A stretch of DNA of 64,000 bases from Guyanagaster necrorhizus (lineage: Eukaryota; Basidiomycota; Agaricomycetes; Agaricales; Physalacriaceae): contig NW_025064890.1 in NCBI RefSeq assembly GCF_019112545.1, positions 49,454-113,453 on the forward strand, in the 5' to 3' direction. This document shows, one piece after another, positions 49,138-61,892 of the stretch (its first letter is position 1; each line of letters starts with the position of its first letter). Both the position numbers and the translations under genes were made by a program. The notes beneath the pieces were generated by a model that was not told the origin of the DNA, did not search any database, and worked only from the letters and a program-made list of their open reading frames with translations.

Positions 49138-49770
49138 ATGCTGCGCTCGCTCTTGTTCTGCGTACTCCTGGGTACCTGCACTATCTACTATTTCAAACCC
49201 CAGATTCGCCAATCCATGTCTGCCCTCCTTCCTTCTTCCTCCGACCTGACAGCCTGGCGCACACGTGCCCAGTCTCACCCTTATCCCGACTCATACTCCC
49301 CCGCCCGCGCCAACCTCGCCCTCGTCGTTCTGCGCAACAGCCAGGTAGAGCATTTCGACTTCACCCTCGCGGTATTCAAAGATAAAGTCGCCATCGACGC
49401 CAACGGCAACGTGCTCGTTCTCTCAGAGGAGGACTATGCCAACATGATGGCTCTCGCCTACCAAGCATTGGATCTCCCTGACACAGGCTCTTTCGGGAAT
49501 ACATGGAGGATTGAGCATCCTGTCATCGGGAAGCCCATCGATCGGCTCTTGGTTGCGGTTGGCACCGACATGAAGGAGGTCGGCGTGCAGGGTTACGACA
49601 AGGAGAAAAAGGTCTTGAAGAATCCCGTTGGTGATATTACAGAGCTCCCATCCATATTGAGTGACTTGATGGAAATCGTCATGAAGGGTAGAGATGGGTA
49701 CACCTTCTACAGGAACCAAGTCGATCCAGAAACCGTTCAGAAAGTGAAGTCTATTGTGGCCCAGACGTAG
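49138..49770 (+). CDS. Small protein with N-terminal signal anchor, unknown function
   Basis: Single exon, 210 aa. The N-terminus MLRSLLFCVLLGTCTIYYF is a signal peptide or membrane anchor. The rest is a compact soluble-looking domain: VEHFDFTLAVFKDKVAID, NVLVLSEEDYANMM, and GKPIDRLLVAVGTDMKEVGV. It is C-rich at third codon positions, suggesting strong expression. I do not recognise the family. It ends 116 bp from the convergent histidine kinase gene. Confidence 0.65.
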   Translation: MLRSLLFCVLLGTCTIYYFKPQIRQSMSALLPSSSDLTAWRTRAQSHPYPDSYSPARANLALVVLRNSQVEHFDFTLAVFKDKVAIDANGNVLVLSEEDYANMMALAYQALDLPDTGSFGNTWRIEHPVIGKPIDRLLVAVGTDMKEVGVQGYDKEKKVLKNPVGDITELPSILSDLMEIVMKGRDGYTFYRNQVDPETVQKVKSIVAQT

Positions 49771-49886
49771 TGAGTCACGGATGTGTATTATGGTATCATG
49801 TGAAGGAAAACATAGCGATAACGGTACAGAAATTATACATCCACACAGCAAAATCACTGATAGATCGGGTATTCGGAGCACATTGC

Positions 49887-52800
49887 TCAGATCGTGGCAG
49901 GCGCTCGCCGTAGCAAATTACGAGAGGGGTTCTTTTCAGACGCAAGCTTATGTATTGCGTTGAGCAAATCTCCTCGACGGAGTGGTTCTGTCGGCCATGA
50001 TTAGCGTTAGCGAAACGCTGAGACAAATCTTACTCGTGATATGGTCATCCATGCCTGCCTGCAGGCATCGTTCACGGTCACCAATCACTGCATAGACGTA
50101 AGCATAAATTCAGCGAGAGACACAATTGCTACCCACTAGCGTGCGCCGTCAGCGCTATAATCGGTATCCGTGACAATCCAGTCAGTAACTCATACGAGCG
50201 GATGATTTCTGTTGCCTCCATTCCGCCCATGAACGGCATTGACACATCCATCTGCTCTCTATCAGAAGGTAAAAAGGTGATCGAAATAAATGTACGCTCA
50301 CCAGTATTATATCGAACGGCTTGTTTTGCAGCACGCTGTTCTTGTACAACTCAACTGCCTGGTTTCCATTCTCCGCAATTGCAACGGAGTGCCCGTATTT
50401 TTCTAAAATCTTCACCGCGAGCTTCTGGTTTACCAAATTGTCCTCCGCGAGTAGGATATCGTAACGCAGGTCACTCTGCACGGTCACAGGGTTCACCGTG
50501 TTGGACTCCAGGGCAGCTATTAAGGCAAATGAAAGGTCCTGGGGCGTTACCGGCGTCGTCAGCTGCGCCGTAATGCTATTATCCAAACACCATTTCACTG
50601 CCGAAGGATGAGAAGGGCACATAACAGCGGAATTAGTTCAAGCATACGATTTAGCCGAGACACAGAAGGTGCAAGCAGCACAATGGGTACGTATCTGAAG
50701 TGGTCCAGCTCGCGGATATTCTCAGTCTAAGGAGCCGTTAGCTACAGTCTTGAGGACAATGCCCAATACATACAACGGTAAGGGAATCCACGACAACTGT
50801 ATCGATATGCGGACACTGTGACTCATTGGCAACTTCTGTCACTGAACGTACAACGTGGGGTTTCAGGCCAAGTTGCGCTATTCGATCTACTACCCCGGTT
50901 TTGTCGCCCAAAGTGTCAACAAACAATATTGTTCGGTTCGTGAACGGCGTCATCTTTGCCATGATGTTTTCCATTGATATATGGCTTATCCGAGAACTGA
51001 TCGTGAAGAAGAACCTGCTTCCCTTGCCTACCTCGCTCTCCACCCACATATTACCTTGCATCAGTGACACTAGGCGCTTCGATATCGATAATCCAAGTCC
51101 CGTCCCCCCGTATTCCTTTATTGAAAGTATTGATTAGAATACGTCATAAGAGAGACGAACATACCCTGGTAGTAGATCCATCCGCTTGACAGAACGTGTC
51201 AAAGATCATGTTCAACTTGGCCCTAGGGATACCAATCCCAGTATCGGTGACACAAAACTCGAGTGTCACGTTGTGGTCGTCCAACGCCACCAGTCGTGCA
51301 CTCAGTGCAACAAGTCCCTTGCGGGAAATTTTCGGAGGCGTAAATTTGATCGCATTACCCACAAGGTTTGTTATCACCTGGCGCAACCGTAGTGAATCAC
51401 CAATGAGATGATCGGGGATGTCGGGCGCAATGTCGAAAGTTAGGTCCAGATTGTTCTGCGACGCACGTGCGACTAACGTCTTGAGCATACCGAAAACTGT
51501 GTGGCGTAGGGAGAATGAAACGGCTTCCATGGTCATACGCCCAGCCTCGACTATTAAGCATCAGTATCAGAATGAAGTGCGTTGGCAGAAAAGAAGTGAT
51601 TACTCTTCGATATGTCCAGAATATCATCAATGATCAATAACAGTGATCGCGCGAGACTGTGGACAAGAAGTAGACTCTCCCTCTGCGATCGGTTGAGATC
51701 ACTATCCAAAGTCAGCTCTGTCATGCCGATAATACCATTCATGGGCGTCCTAAACATTTTCCTTGAGTAACAGAAACGGCCAACGGAAAAATCTCTTACC
51801 GGATCTCATGTGACATATTTGCCAAAAACTCACTCTTACTTCTATTGGCCAACTCGGCGGCCTCCCTCGCCGCAGTATTCTTTTGGATGCTATCTCGCAA
51901 ATTGAACACCATGCTGTTAATGTGCGACTTCAACGAATCCATTTCGCCACTGGCTTCAACAGTGATGAACCGAGTGAAGTCGCCATCCATGGCAGCAGCT
52001 GAGATCTGGGCAAACCCACGGACTTGAGTTGTCAAGTTTCCTGCCATTGCATTCACAGAAAGCCTTAGATTAGTTCGCTTGAGGAACTGTGTGTGAACAG
52101 AGAAAGATACGTACGTTATCTCTTGCCAGATACCTTGGACGTTTCCCACATCCGCGACACCACCCAGCTTACCTTCCGTTCCCACTTCCCGAGCTACCTT
52201 CTTCACCTCAACGGCAAAGATATCCAGCTGGTCGATCATTTTATTGATCGTCTCGACCAGCTCTAACATCTCTCCCGACACGGATAGGCCCACAATCTTT
52301 TGCGTCAGATCTCCATGCGCCACAGCCGACTACAGAATGAACAAATCATAAATGTGGCGAGGATGGCATTTTAACTGAGGACTCACTGTAGCAATCGCAA
52401 TAGCTCGCACTTGGTTTGTTAACTGTAGAGCGATAAATGAGGATTTGAGGGTGACAAAGACATAGAGCACATACGTTACTAGCCATAACATTGACATTAT
52501 CCGTCAAAGCTTTCCATGTTCCGGCAACGTTCTTCACTTGAGCTTGACCACCCAACCTGCCTTCGGTACCCACTTCCCTGGCCACTCTGGTAACCTGATG
52601 AAGATACTGCGTTCATATATGACATGGATAATTGATGAAAAGGCATACCTCATCCGCAAAGACACTCAGTGACGAAGTCATTTGATTCACGGTCTCCTTT
52701 AACTCTAGGAACTCTCCTTTTACATCAATTTCCACGCGCTTCGACAGGTCGCCACCAGCGACAGCTTTGGTTACTGCTGCGATCGACCGTACCTGGTTTG

Positions 52801-54648
52801 TGAGATTCATCGCCATCAGGTTCACGTTATCTGTCAAAGCCTGTATCGAGATGAGTTATCATGTATTGAGTAGATAATTTGGGATGAACGCGTACTTTCC
52901 AAGTCCCAACGACGTTTGGAACATCGGCCTGACCTCCCAATTTTCCCTCTGTGCCGACCTCCAAACTAACTCGCGTAACTTCGCTCGCGAAGACGCTGAG
53001 AGCCTCCACCATTCTGTTGACGGTGATTTTAAGATCCAACATTTCACCTTGGGCGTTAACATCAACGAGCTGGGTCAAATTTCCCATTGCCACCGCCTTG
53101 GTGACCTTGGATATTGACCGAACCTGGTCTGTCAAGTTGGTCGCCATTTTGTTCACGTTCTTCGTCAAGTCCGCCCATGTTCCCTTCACACCTTCAACCG
53201 TCGCTTGACCGCCCAGGATACCCTGCGTTCCAACTTCCAAAGCGACACGAGTGACCTCGCCAGCGAAGGCATTCAAGTCGTCCACCATGGAATTGACCGT
53301 CGTCTTCAACTGCTGCATTTCGCCCTCGACCTCGATCTCTACCTTCCTCGTCAGGTCGCCCTCGGCAACGGCGGTCGTGACTGAAGCAATTGACCGTACT
53401 TGATCTGTCAGCGACGAACACATGCGGTTAACGTTCTTCACTAACTCAAACCACACCCCTTCTACATCCGGAACATTAGCCTGCCCCCCGAGCTTGCCCT
53501 GACTTCCGACTTCTAGCGTCACCCTCGTGACCTCGGCAGCTAATGCGCGGAGACGAACAACCATTCCGTTCACAGTGTTCTTGAGATCCAGAATCTCACC
53601 CCTCGCGTCAACCTCGATCTGTTTAGAAAGATCTCCAACGGCGACGGCTTTAGTGACTTGAGCAATGGACCGAACTTGACTGGTAAGATTACCGGCGAGG
53701 ATATTAACGACGTCCGTAAGCTCCTGCCATGTGCCTTCGACCCCTGGGACGAATGCTTGGCCACCGAGTTTCCTTAGAGAAAAATTAGTAAGTAAATTGA
53801 GTAAGGAATATCAATACAAACCCTTCTGTTCCAACTTCTTGAGAGACACGTGTAACTTCCTTTGCGAATTGACCTAGTTTCTCAACCTGACGAGAATGAG
53901 ACGAATAAGCAAATTGAAGACAAGGAGGACGCACCATGGTGTTGATAGCGTCCTTCAGTTTCACCATGACTTCTCCTCGAACCTCGACAGTGATCTTCTG
54001 ACTGAGATCGCCGTTGGCGACGGCATTGCAGACACGGGCGACGTCTTGAACTTGATCTTTGAGGAGTTTAAGCTCTTCGACTGCGCTCATCCCGCTCACT
54101 CTAGCCGCGATATCCAAAGGACCACCAATTGCGACAACGGAAGGCGAGCCAGAGGATATGCGTGTTGAAAAAGAGGATATCTTGCGGATCGTGCGGGGAT
54201 CAGTGGTCCGAGTACCACATCTCGGACACAATACGTACTCCAGAGAAGAAGTAGGTGGAGCAGAGGCAGTAGCAGCTCCCTCGACAGGGACACCCAGAAA
54301 GCTTTCGCTAAAAAATGAAGAGGGGTCTTGTGAGGTCCTGAGATCATCGAGATTAATAGACGTCGGGCCTAAACAGCGCGCCTTGGATGAGAAATTGGCA
54401 TCGGTTTCCTGGGCAGTCGGGGACGGCTTGGGTTCTGGTTTCTGGCATTCCAGTTTGTCGGCGTTATGGAAAGTGTTCTCCGCAGCATACATGCGTGTTG
54501 AAAACTCTGCTAAGGAGCGTAAAATAGACTCGGTCTGCCAGTCGGTGGGCCCATTGTACTTGGGCAGTGGGACGGTAGATGGACCAAGAGAGTAGACGGA
54601 GAGGAGGGCAATAAGATGGGATCTAAAGAGATCTGGGGTCGCCATCAT
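49887..54648 (-). CDS. NIK1: Group III hybrid histidine kinase with seven HAMP repeats (NIK1/OS-1 type)
   Basis: Cytosolic osmosensing hybrid kinase that feeds the HOG MAP-kinase route; in fungi this class is the target pathway of dicarboximide and phenylpyrrole fungicides. From ATG 54648 ([17 protein letters not shown]) there are about 230 variable residues. Seven HAMP-type repeats follow, each around GDLS/T-x-K and GE-x-LK-x-x-N-x-[92 protein letters not shown] and [15 protein letters not shown]. Then come the H box ([18 protein letters not shown]), N box ([10 protein letters not shown]), G1 (DTGIGIP), G2 ([13 protein letters not shown]), a pseudo-receiver ([15 protein letters not shown]) and a receiver ([30 protein letters not shown]). 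Stop TGA at 49887-49889. About 14 introns. Confidence 0.93.
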
Positions 54649-56395
54649 CAAGCACGTCGACGAGCACTGTACAAGGCGGCGACGACGAGATAGTGGTGGT
54701 TAAAGGCAGAGCCGTCTGCATTTATCCATGCTGCAGATCACGCGGCGCAGACACGCAAATGAACGTCATAACGGACCTTCCTTTTACGTGATGGGCTTCT
54801 TTTGTACATATATAATAACTTGAATTCTCATTTACAAGGTGGTCATTCAATGCTTGGCCTATCCTGACGACCAACGGATTCTCTCTGCTTGCAAAAGAGC
54901 GACCTCTCAAATGCAAGTCTCGTCGTCAGTCATCATGACGAACCGTCCCTGAGTAACGTAAACTTGGAGATTCAACAGGCTTGAAAAAAACTCTCATCTA
55001 TGTATTACCCCTTTTCAGAATATTGAAACATGAGACAACTGCTTGACAAGATCAGGTTCAGGAAACAAACACGGATGCGGCAGAACATTGGAGGAATACT
55101 TCTGTCTGCCGTCGGAACGTAGCTCTTGTTATCTGACAACTGATTGGACAGGACAAGACACGGATGGGAATGTAGAGTTCGGATATCCAGTAAGGAATAC
55201 AATGCGTATCGATGAGAATACAATCAGAACAAATCAGCCACGGAACAATAACCTCAAATGACATATACTATACCACATACTCCCAGGTTCGACGGGGGAA
55301 GTTTTTGGTGGCGTTTTCTACTCTCCTTTGGGTCTTATTTACCCCGAGGAGAGGAAATCAAGGACCATAACCGGCGCGCACAAGGAAAGAGGTTTCAGAT
55401 GGACATATCAAGGCTGCTACGAATTCACGGCTCGTTCAACTACTGTTCAACGACGTCTGGTTGGGCGTAGGATGCGAGAAAGGCCGGAAGATCGGAGCAG
55501 TAGCGGATGCTAGCCTGTAAAGCATGTAGAGACCGGGAGTCGGGCCATCTGCTATCCGGGTAATCCAATTGGATGGTAAACCTTCGAGCGGCAGGAATGT
55601 AGAGCTCAAAAAGCCGACAAGGCACATCAATGAAGTCAGTGCAGATAAAGAAATCTCCCGTCCAAGGATGCTGCCCTGAGGTTCCAGGATCTACGAATTA
55701 AAAAGACCGATTGGAATCGCATAAAAGGACGCAACTCATCGAGTCAGACCCTAGTTTGCAAAGCCGTCTTTATTTGACGAGTGGCCCGGACACATTCTTG
55801 ATTTGCCAGTGACCGCTTTGTCCATCAAGCTCAATCTTCATATCCATCCAACCAAATTGCTTCATGGCAATATCCTTGATTCGACCTATGTATGCTCTAG
55901 CCACCGTCGACTTGTGGAATGACTGGAGTCAGTGGAAGATTCGATACTTTGGCTTTACCTTGACCAGTGTACTTTAGCTCTGATATCGCCTAATTCTTAC
56001 CGAGTTACTCTACTGTTACTCTTCGTCGCACTAGCGAACGTCTCATGATTGATTCAGTGCCAGACGTAACCGCGTTGTCCGGCCATACCTTGAGGACAAG
56101 CGCCCACTTGATCGATTGATGAGCGACTCCATTCGCACGTTTAACTCCCACAACCTTCAATTAAAGAACGTCCTGGTCCTCTTGAAGTGGCGATTATAGA
56201 CATGTGCTTATGTTCTAGGTATTTCTGAGGTCTCTCACCCTGCGAATCTTGCAGGAACGTGTAGCAGAAGCCCATCTCATGGCGTACCTTGACCGATGTG
56301 CCCAGTAATACCGGACGCCCAGATACCAAGAGCTTCCCTTCCGCTGTGACTTAAATTCTTCCGAAAGCCCATCGACTTCTACATTTCCTCCCATC
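54649..56395. other. Intergenic region
   Basis: Promoter of the histidine kinase (54649 onward) and of the dehydrogenase. Open frames at 54722-55630 on both strands are short and match nothing. No RNA gene is seen. Confidence 0.5.
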
Positions 56396-57338
56396 ATGTC
56401 TACCGACCCCAAAACCACTGTGTATCTCATCACTGGCGCTAACCATGGCATTGGTAGTTATATTTAACCAGCACTACTATCGTTTTTCTGAGAACTGCAG
56501 GCCTCGCCCTTGTAAACGCCCTCTCCACGAAGCCGAATGTGACAATTGTTGCTGCAGTTCGCGATCCATCTATTTTCAAACATGGTGCCCAGAACGTCTA
56601 TTCCCTCAAGTACATTTCAGGCGACGTCGACGGAAACACTGCTCTGGCCAAGGATATTGAAGGGAGGTTCGGAAAGGTTGATGTTGCATGTGCGGGTAGG
56701 TATTCTGTTATGCATGTCAATTGTGCTCTTCTTTCAATATCTCACACCAGGAATCGCTACGTATATGGGTTCTGCCCTCGATACACCGCCGAGTGTGTTA
56801 CAAGAGCATTTTGAAATTAATACTACGGGTATTCTCCTTCTTTTCCAGGCACTCGCGCCTCTTTTGCGCAGGAGCGCCACGCCAAGGTTCATTCCAATTT
56901 CATCCGCGGCTACTAGCCTAACCGCATTCACCGAACTCCCTGCGGGATACACCTGCTACGGCGCTAGTAAAGCGGCCCTCAATTACATCGCCAGGAAGAT
57001 CCACTTTGAGAATGATTGGCTGGGTAAATATGGCTACTGTGGTTTAGGTGGAAGCTGATCAGTCGTTCGGCAGTTTGTTTCCCACTGGCCCCTGGAATTG
57101 TCAAAACAGATATGTGTAAGTCTCTATGTTTTCGACATCATCAGTTCGTTACTCATAAACTGTAGCGCGCGCAAACCGTGAGATGGATACCACTGGATCC
57201 TTGGCACCTATCCAAGATGCGATAGCCATGGAATCCGAGGATGCGGCGGTGAGCCTGATTGATATTATCGATGGTTCAACGAGGGAGAAAGATGGAGGGG
57301 AGTTCATCAACGTCGATGGAAGCAGGACTCCTTGGTAA
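56396..57338 (+). CDS. Short-chain dehydrogenase/reductase
   Basis: NAD(P)-dependent oxidoreductase of the SDR fold. From ATG 56396: TVYLITGANHGIG with the TGxxxGxG cofactor loop split by an intron, then LALVNALSTKPNVTIVAAVR. Further on are DVACAG, INTTGILLLFQALAPLLRR and FIPISSAATS, followed by the active-site YGASKAALN (Tyr-x-x-x-Lys). The C-terminal part reads APGIVKTDM, then MESEDAAVSLIDIIDG and EFINVDGSRTPW. About five exons. It resembles the fungal ketoreductase-like SDRs; substrate unknown. It is intact. The intron after YTC-YGASK-bearing exon is inferred from frame change near 57040. Confidence 0.85.
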
Positions 57339-59014
57339 TAACAGGAGTAGGAAGAGGATGTACTACCGTGTATTCACATAACCAGACATCCTGCACTCGC
57401 AATTGTACACGAACACCGTATTACTCAAAGAGATGCAGGCTCGCTCAGCAGAGAGGATTTGTAATTCTGATGGAATTATTGTTAGGACGTGCACCAAGCA
57501 ATTCTAAGTCCAGACACTTCAAAGTTGTGCGCGGTTACTGATCTGGAATCATCAGCGATTATCCTACTCAAATCCCCGCTCGACGTTCTTGATATCTGAC
57601 GGTGCCCAGGGGACTGCTCATTGATTGTGGTGGAATGGGATTGAAATTCAAGAATCAGTACAAAAGATCTGTACCAAGAAAAGGAAAGTCAGACATGCAA
57701 GGTCAATGATGCTGCCATGAAACTTCTGGACTCTTTATCTTTCAGATGGGCATATACCAGACCAGTTGCCAACGGTCTGAGACTCAGACTCAAGCTTTCA
57801 TTGCGGGACCCCAGCTGCCTTAGTGCAATGCAGAGACTAGATCTGTAGCCTGAGAAAGAGAGAAATAGAGAGACCTAACGGAATTCTCGAGACTCCGTGT
57901 TTAAGAATATCAAACGGGCCTTGTCAACCGAAGCGCGGTGAGGAACTTGTGGGAATCCGGCGAGGCAGTGGGCCCTGCAGGACTCGAGCTTAGGTACAGT
58001 CACTTATAGTAATATTTACTCATTCCTCCATTTGCTTGATGGACTTGCTCAGAGTAATTACGGATTGTCGAGTGGCGAATGCATACCATTTCGTCCAATA
58101 ATATCACGCCATATATCCATAAGTATAGTTAGGGCACAAGCCACCAATCTCTTGATAGAACTAATCAATCTGATGAGCGTTTATACCCTCCCTGAGTGAC
58201 TCGCCCATCATCCCCACGCCAGCGCTTTCCGATCCAAGAACGCACAACTAGTGTCCAGCGCTTATGAGATCGTCAGTGAATGTATTGAGAGGTGACATAG
58301 ACGTAGATCCGATGCTACATCCGTGTCAGACCATGTGCAGATCCACAAAGTATATCCGTACCGTGTATATTTTCCGGGAACTACTTGCACGAAGATCGAC
58401 CGTTCCGCCGATCGTCCAAAGTCGGAAGATTCCTCCATGACAGTGCAACTCTTGTGCCCTTTGAAGGCCTCAATGTTCCTTGATGAATGGCAACGGAATA
58501 AACGTTAGCATCACCCGAGCCCGTCGGGTAATTTCATTGATATGTGTTTCAGACATACATTAGGCATAGGGTATGCTGTTGGATATCTCCTTTGAGCCAC
58601 GGACAGGATATCCCCTCAGACAGAAGACAAATCTCCCATTTCCAGGAGGACCTGCGGGCTGCGACGGGAAAAGCCTCTGAGGGCTAGCGTCAAAGTGACT
58701 GTTGTGGAGGTCGAAGCTAAGAAAAAGCCGCAGCGGGGCGCATCAAGTATGTACCGGAAATGTTCTGCCGGATTTTCGTGTTTCGTATTTTGATTTTGAT
58801 TTGCGGAGTGCTTCCGGAGGAAGGCGGCGTATGTCGAGTAGGTGACTAGGTCGACGAACAATAATGTAAATGCCAAAATGAGGTGTTGGGGTTGTTGATC
58901 TATGTACGAGGAGGGTATGAGTATGTATGTATGTACGAAGCATAAAATTAGTTGTAATGCGCTAGTGGGATGCAAGTTAGACAGGGCCTGGTAGATGTTG
59001 AAGACAGCACACCT
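57339..59014. other. Intergenic region
   Basis: 1.7 kb with no supported gene. A minus-strand frame at 58616-58975 encodes two hydrophobic segments (LILCFVHTYILIPSSY, LILAFTLLFVDLVTY) but lacks an ATG; it may be UTR sequence of the gene at 59015-60337. Confidence 0.45.
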
Positions 59015-60337
59015 CTAATCAGCAAATATTCTTAAGCCAAATGCGCCCTTCTTATCCTTGTCCTTCTTGCGGTCCCTGGGACGCCCTCTGGTTGTATCCT
59101 CCTCTCCTTCCCAGGTGAAGTGAGGAGGAGATGATATTTCCATGTCGACATAGTGCAGGACACTCTCTGCAGAACGAGCTCTACCGCGGGTCTGGGTGAA
59201 GGAGGTGAAAGAATGAGTAGAACCATGGCCGATTTCGGACTGTCTGCCTCGTCGTGGATGGTCGTCAACGTCCCAATCGTCAAAGGCATCAACGGGGGAA
59301 GGGTTGTCGGAGAAGACAAGTGGTTCAAGAATTGCACTGCGGGCAGCGTTCCTGCGCCTGTTACTAGGGAGGAGATAATCATCGTCGTCATCGTCATCGT
59401 AGAGCCCCTCAATGGAATTGCGACGAGCATATTGGATGGGAGAGGGAGAGCGACTACGGTCAAAGCCGTCGTCAACGTAAGAACGGTAGAGCTCGTTCTC
59501 GGTGGAAGAGGTAGAAGAAGTGTCTGAGGGAACGTCGTCAGCTGCGCCGTACTCGTAGATGACGTCGGGGGTAGGTTTTTTTGGGAGAGGGGGCGGGTTG
59601 TCTGTGGTAGGCAAGGGGGGAAGAGCATGAGGATAAGGTCTGTAGGAGGAAGGCGACTTTCTCGAGATAGAGCGGGAATAAGGAGACAAACCCTGTAGAG
59701 GATGCGGCTCGTTTTCTGAGAGCGACTCCATCTGGTCAACGGCACGCGCCTTGCCCTTCCCTTTGCCCTTGGCACTTCGAGACAACACGACCTCTCCTCT
59801 GGACACTGAGAGCTTTTGCACGTTGAGAGGGGCGACGACGACCTCTGTTGGACGGCGACTGGGAACGACGACCCATGAGCCGACTTTGGCATCAAATGCA
59901 AGTTCTGCCTGGGCTCGTGGGGCACTGCTGCTTTCTGAGCGGGACCGCTTCGTGCGCATACCACGGGGTGCGACTCGCGTTCTGGTGGGCGTCGTGGGCG
60001 TCATTGGGGGCAGTTTGATTGTCGGCAACGGTGGCGGGGGTGGAAGGGGACGGAGGACGGGCGAAAAAGCGGAGGAAGCAGCGGTTGTCGGTGTCGAAGC
60101 TGCTGAGCTAAAGATGCTCATCGTCGTCGTTGTCGTCGTCGTCATCGTCGACGGTGGTGGGGCTGGGAGTGGACGAATCTTGGGAACGTTTGGGGCGACG
60201 TTGGGATGGCCAATGTCTAGGCGGAGGGCGGGGCGCTGTGATTGGGTGCGACGGATGCGCCAGCTGTCGTCGTGCATTGTTGGAGGGTTTGGATTAGCTA
60301 ATAGGTCTTTGAGGTTTGCTTGAGAGGAGACAAGCAT
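59015..60337 (-). CDS. Intrinsically disordered protein of unknown function
   Basis: Single exon, 440 aa, from the ATG at 60335-60337. It is dominated by Pro, Ser, Thr and Arg with simple runs (seven Thr near residue 70, seven Asp near residue 320). One short ordered-looking segment reads FDAKVGSWVVVPSRRPTEVV. The end is basic (GRPRDRKKDKDKKGAFGLRI). No family is recognised. The reading frame is long and its Asp and Thr runs are codon-pure, so it is probably a real gene. Confidence 0.65.
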   Translation of the reverse strand: MLVSSQANLKDLLANPNPPTMHDDSWRIRRTQSQRPALRLDIGHPNVAPNVPKIRPLPAPPPSTMTTTTTTTMSIFSSAASTPTTAASSAFSPVLRPLPPPPPLPTIKLPPMTPTTPTRTRVAPRGMRTKRSRSESSSAPRAQAELAFDAKVGSWVVVPSRRPTEVVVAPLNVQKLSVSRGEVVLSRSAKGKGKGKARAVDQMESLSENEPHPLQGLSPYSRSISRKSPSSYRPYPHALPPLPTTDNPPPLPKKPTPDVIYEYGAADDVPSDTSSTSSTENELYRSYVDDGFDRSRSPSPIQYARRNSIEGLYDDDDDDDYLLPSNRRRNAARSAILEPLVFSDNPSPVDAFDDWDVDDHPRRGRQSEIGHGSTHSFTSFTQTRGRARSAESVLHYVDMEISSPPHFTWEGEEDTTRGRPRDRKKDKDKKGAFGLRIFAD

Positions 60338-61892
60338 GGTAGCCAGTCAAGGTCAACCTGCTCCTCGCCGCCATATGCACATCCGTCCACTTCCCATCAT
60401 TTTATTCCAAATTAGGTATCTCCTTTTGCCGGCCGCAATTTTCAGCCACAATCTGATTATTCGCAATTCCACGTCGACGACCTGCTCCAGCCTTTTCTCC
60501 TTCGTTTCTGCCGCGCCGTACCAGTAGCCTTGCAGTATGCTGATCAATATCAATTGTCATCCCTTTCTCACTCCGCTACCCTCTATTTTGTTTTGGCCCT
60601 TTTTCGATAGCCTTTCGAGCTTCTATCCTTTCGTAAATCATGAATGATAGGAACCATCGCTCGTTTTCCATCGTAACATCTCCCCATGGCATTGGCATCA
60701 AGCACTGGCCATTTCCTTCGCTAATCCCAGCGCTTACAAGTAATCACGCTCATTTTTTCGTGGCCAATATTCCTCACCAATACTGACAACATCATCGTCC
60801 GAGTTTCGGAGCTCATCAACACTCCGGGATGGCTACAACGCCACTGCAGGTTAACAGGGTGCGATTCGTTTCACTCTTTTTTATGTTCGGCACCGACCTT
60901 GCCTTGCCAGCGACAACTGATTCCAGACCACCATTGTCCTACGCCTCAGTCTCGATCCTCCTATGTCCGAGTCCGAGTCCCGAGTCCCGAGTGCCAATGG
61001 CTATCGGCAATCCTCACCTAAATTCAAATGCCGACCGTGACCTACCCTTTTTGGATTTCGCACTGAAATCTTCAGTTTGAATGTTTGCACCATATTGGTG
61101 GTTATTTTCAGCGAGAGAAAATGTTCAGTAGAAAATTCTACATGTATTTTATTGACCATAATTCTTTAAACATCCCAGTTCACTCACATATTCCATTGGC
61201 ATTATATCAATATGACTTTTATAAGAAAAAGAGTAGGGTATATAAAGTGTGTGTTTAGCATACAATCAGATACTAGGGTATATGGTTGGGTTGTTGTTAG
61301 GAATATGCCAATATGGAGGGAAATGAATGCACATAATAGAATCTATAAAGTGCACAGATGGTGAAGCTATTAGCAACATCATCTCTGAGCTAGAACCTTA
61401 ACATGATTACAGATGTAAGACTAAGTAAGCATAAGACAAGTCCAATAGTCTGCACACATAAAAGAAAGACTGAAGTGTCAAGTATGGAATACAAGACTGG
61501 TATGCTCTATTTCAAATGATGTGATGCCTTAGAACCTCTGATACCCTTCTATTACTTTATATGTTAGTTTTCAATTAGCTAATATCTGAAACATTAATTA
61601 ATACTTTTATATAAGGATATTTTATGCTTTGAAATAATTTATCAAAAACTTTAATAGCAATATTGGCTAATAAAGTCCAGTTTATTGATGCACTGAAAGG
61701 CATATGTATGCCTCTATCTCTATCTGTTACTAGCTCTACTTTGTCTTGATTGTCTATTATGCTGAGTGTTATAATTATAGTTATATCAGCTTGTATTTAA
61801 TGAAATTGATTGCATACTAAGAGAGAATATTTTTTTTAAAGAAAGAGTGATCATACATGAGTGTGATCTTGGGTGAGATGAATATATGACTT
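60338..61892. other. Intergenic region, AT-rich near the retrotransposon
   Basis: 60338-61080 has ordinary composition, with a promoter for the minus-strand gene and an unrecognised frame at 60829-61080. From about 61081 to 61880 the sequence is clearly AT-rich and has no long open frame. The retrotransposon starts directly after it. Confidence 0.5.

Noticed and set aside
50758..51070. Unusual degenerate receiver in the histidine kinase
   Set aside because: A pseudo-receiver between the ATPase and the true receiver is, as I recall, normal for group III hybrid kinases.
58616..58975. Minus-strand frame with two hydrophobic segments
   Set aside because: It has no ATG and lies directly after the stop of the gene at 59015; it is more likely 3' UTR or chance.
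59032..59964. 310-codon second frame inside the disordered-protein gene
   Set aside because: It overlaps the 440-codon frame on the same strand, and its composition is typical of a shifted frame over Pro/Ser-rich sequence.
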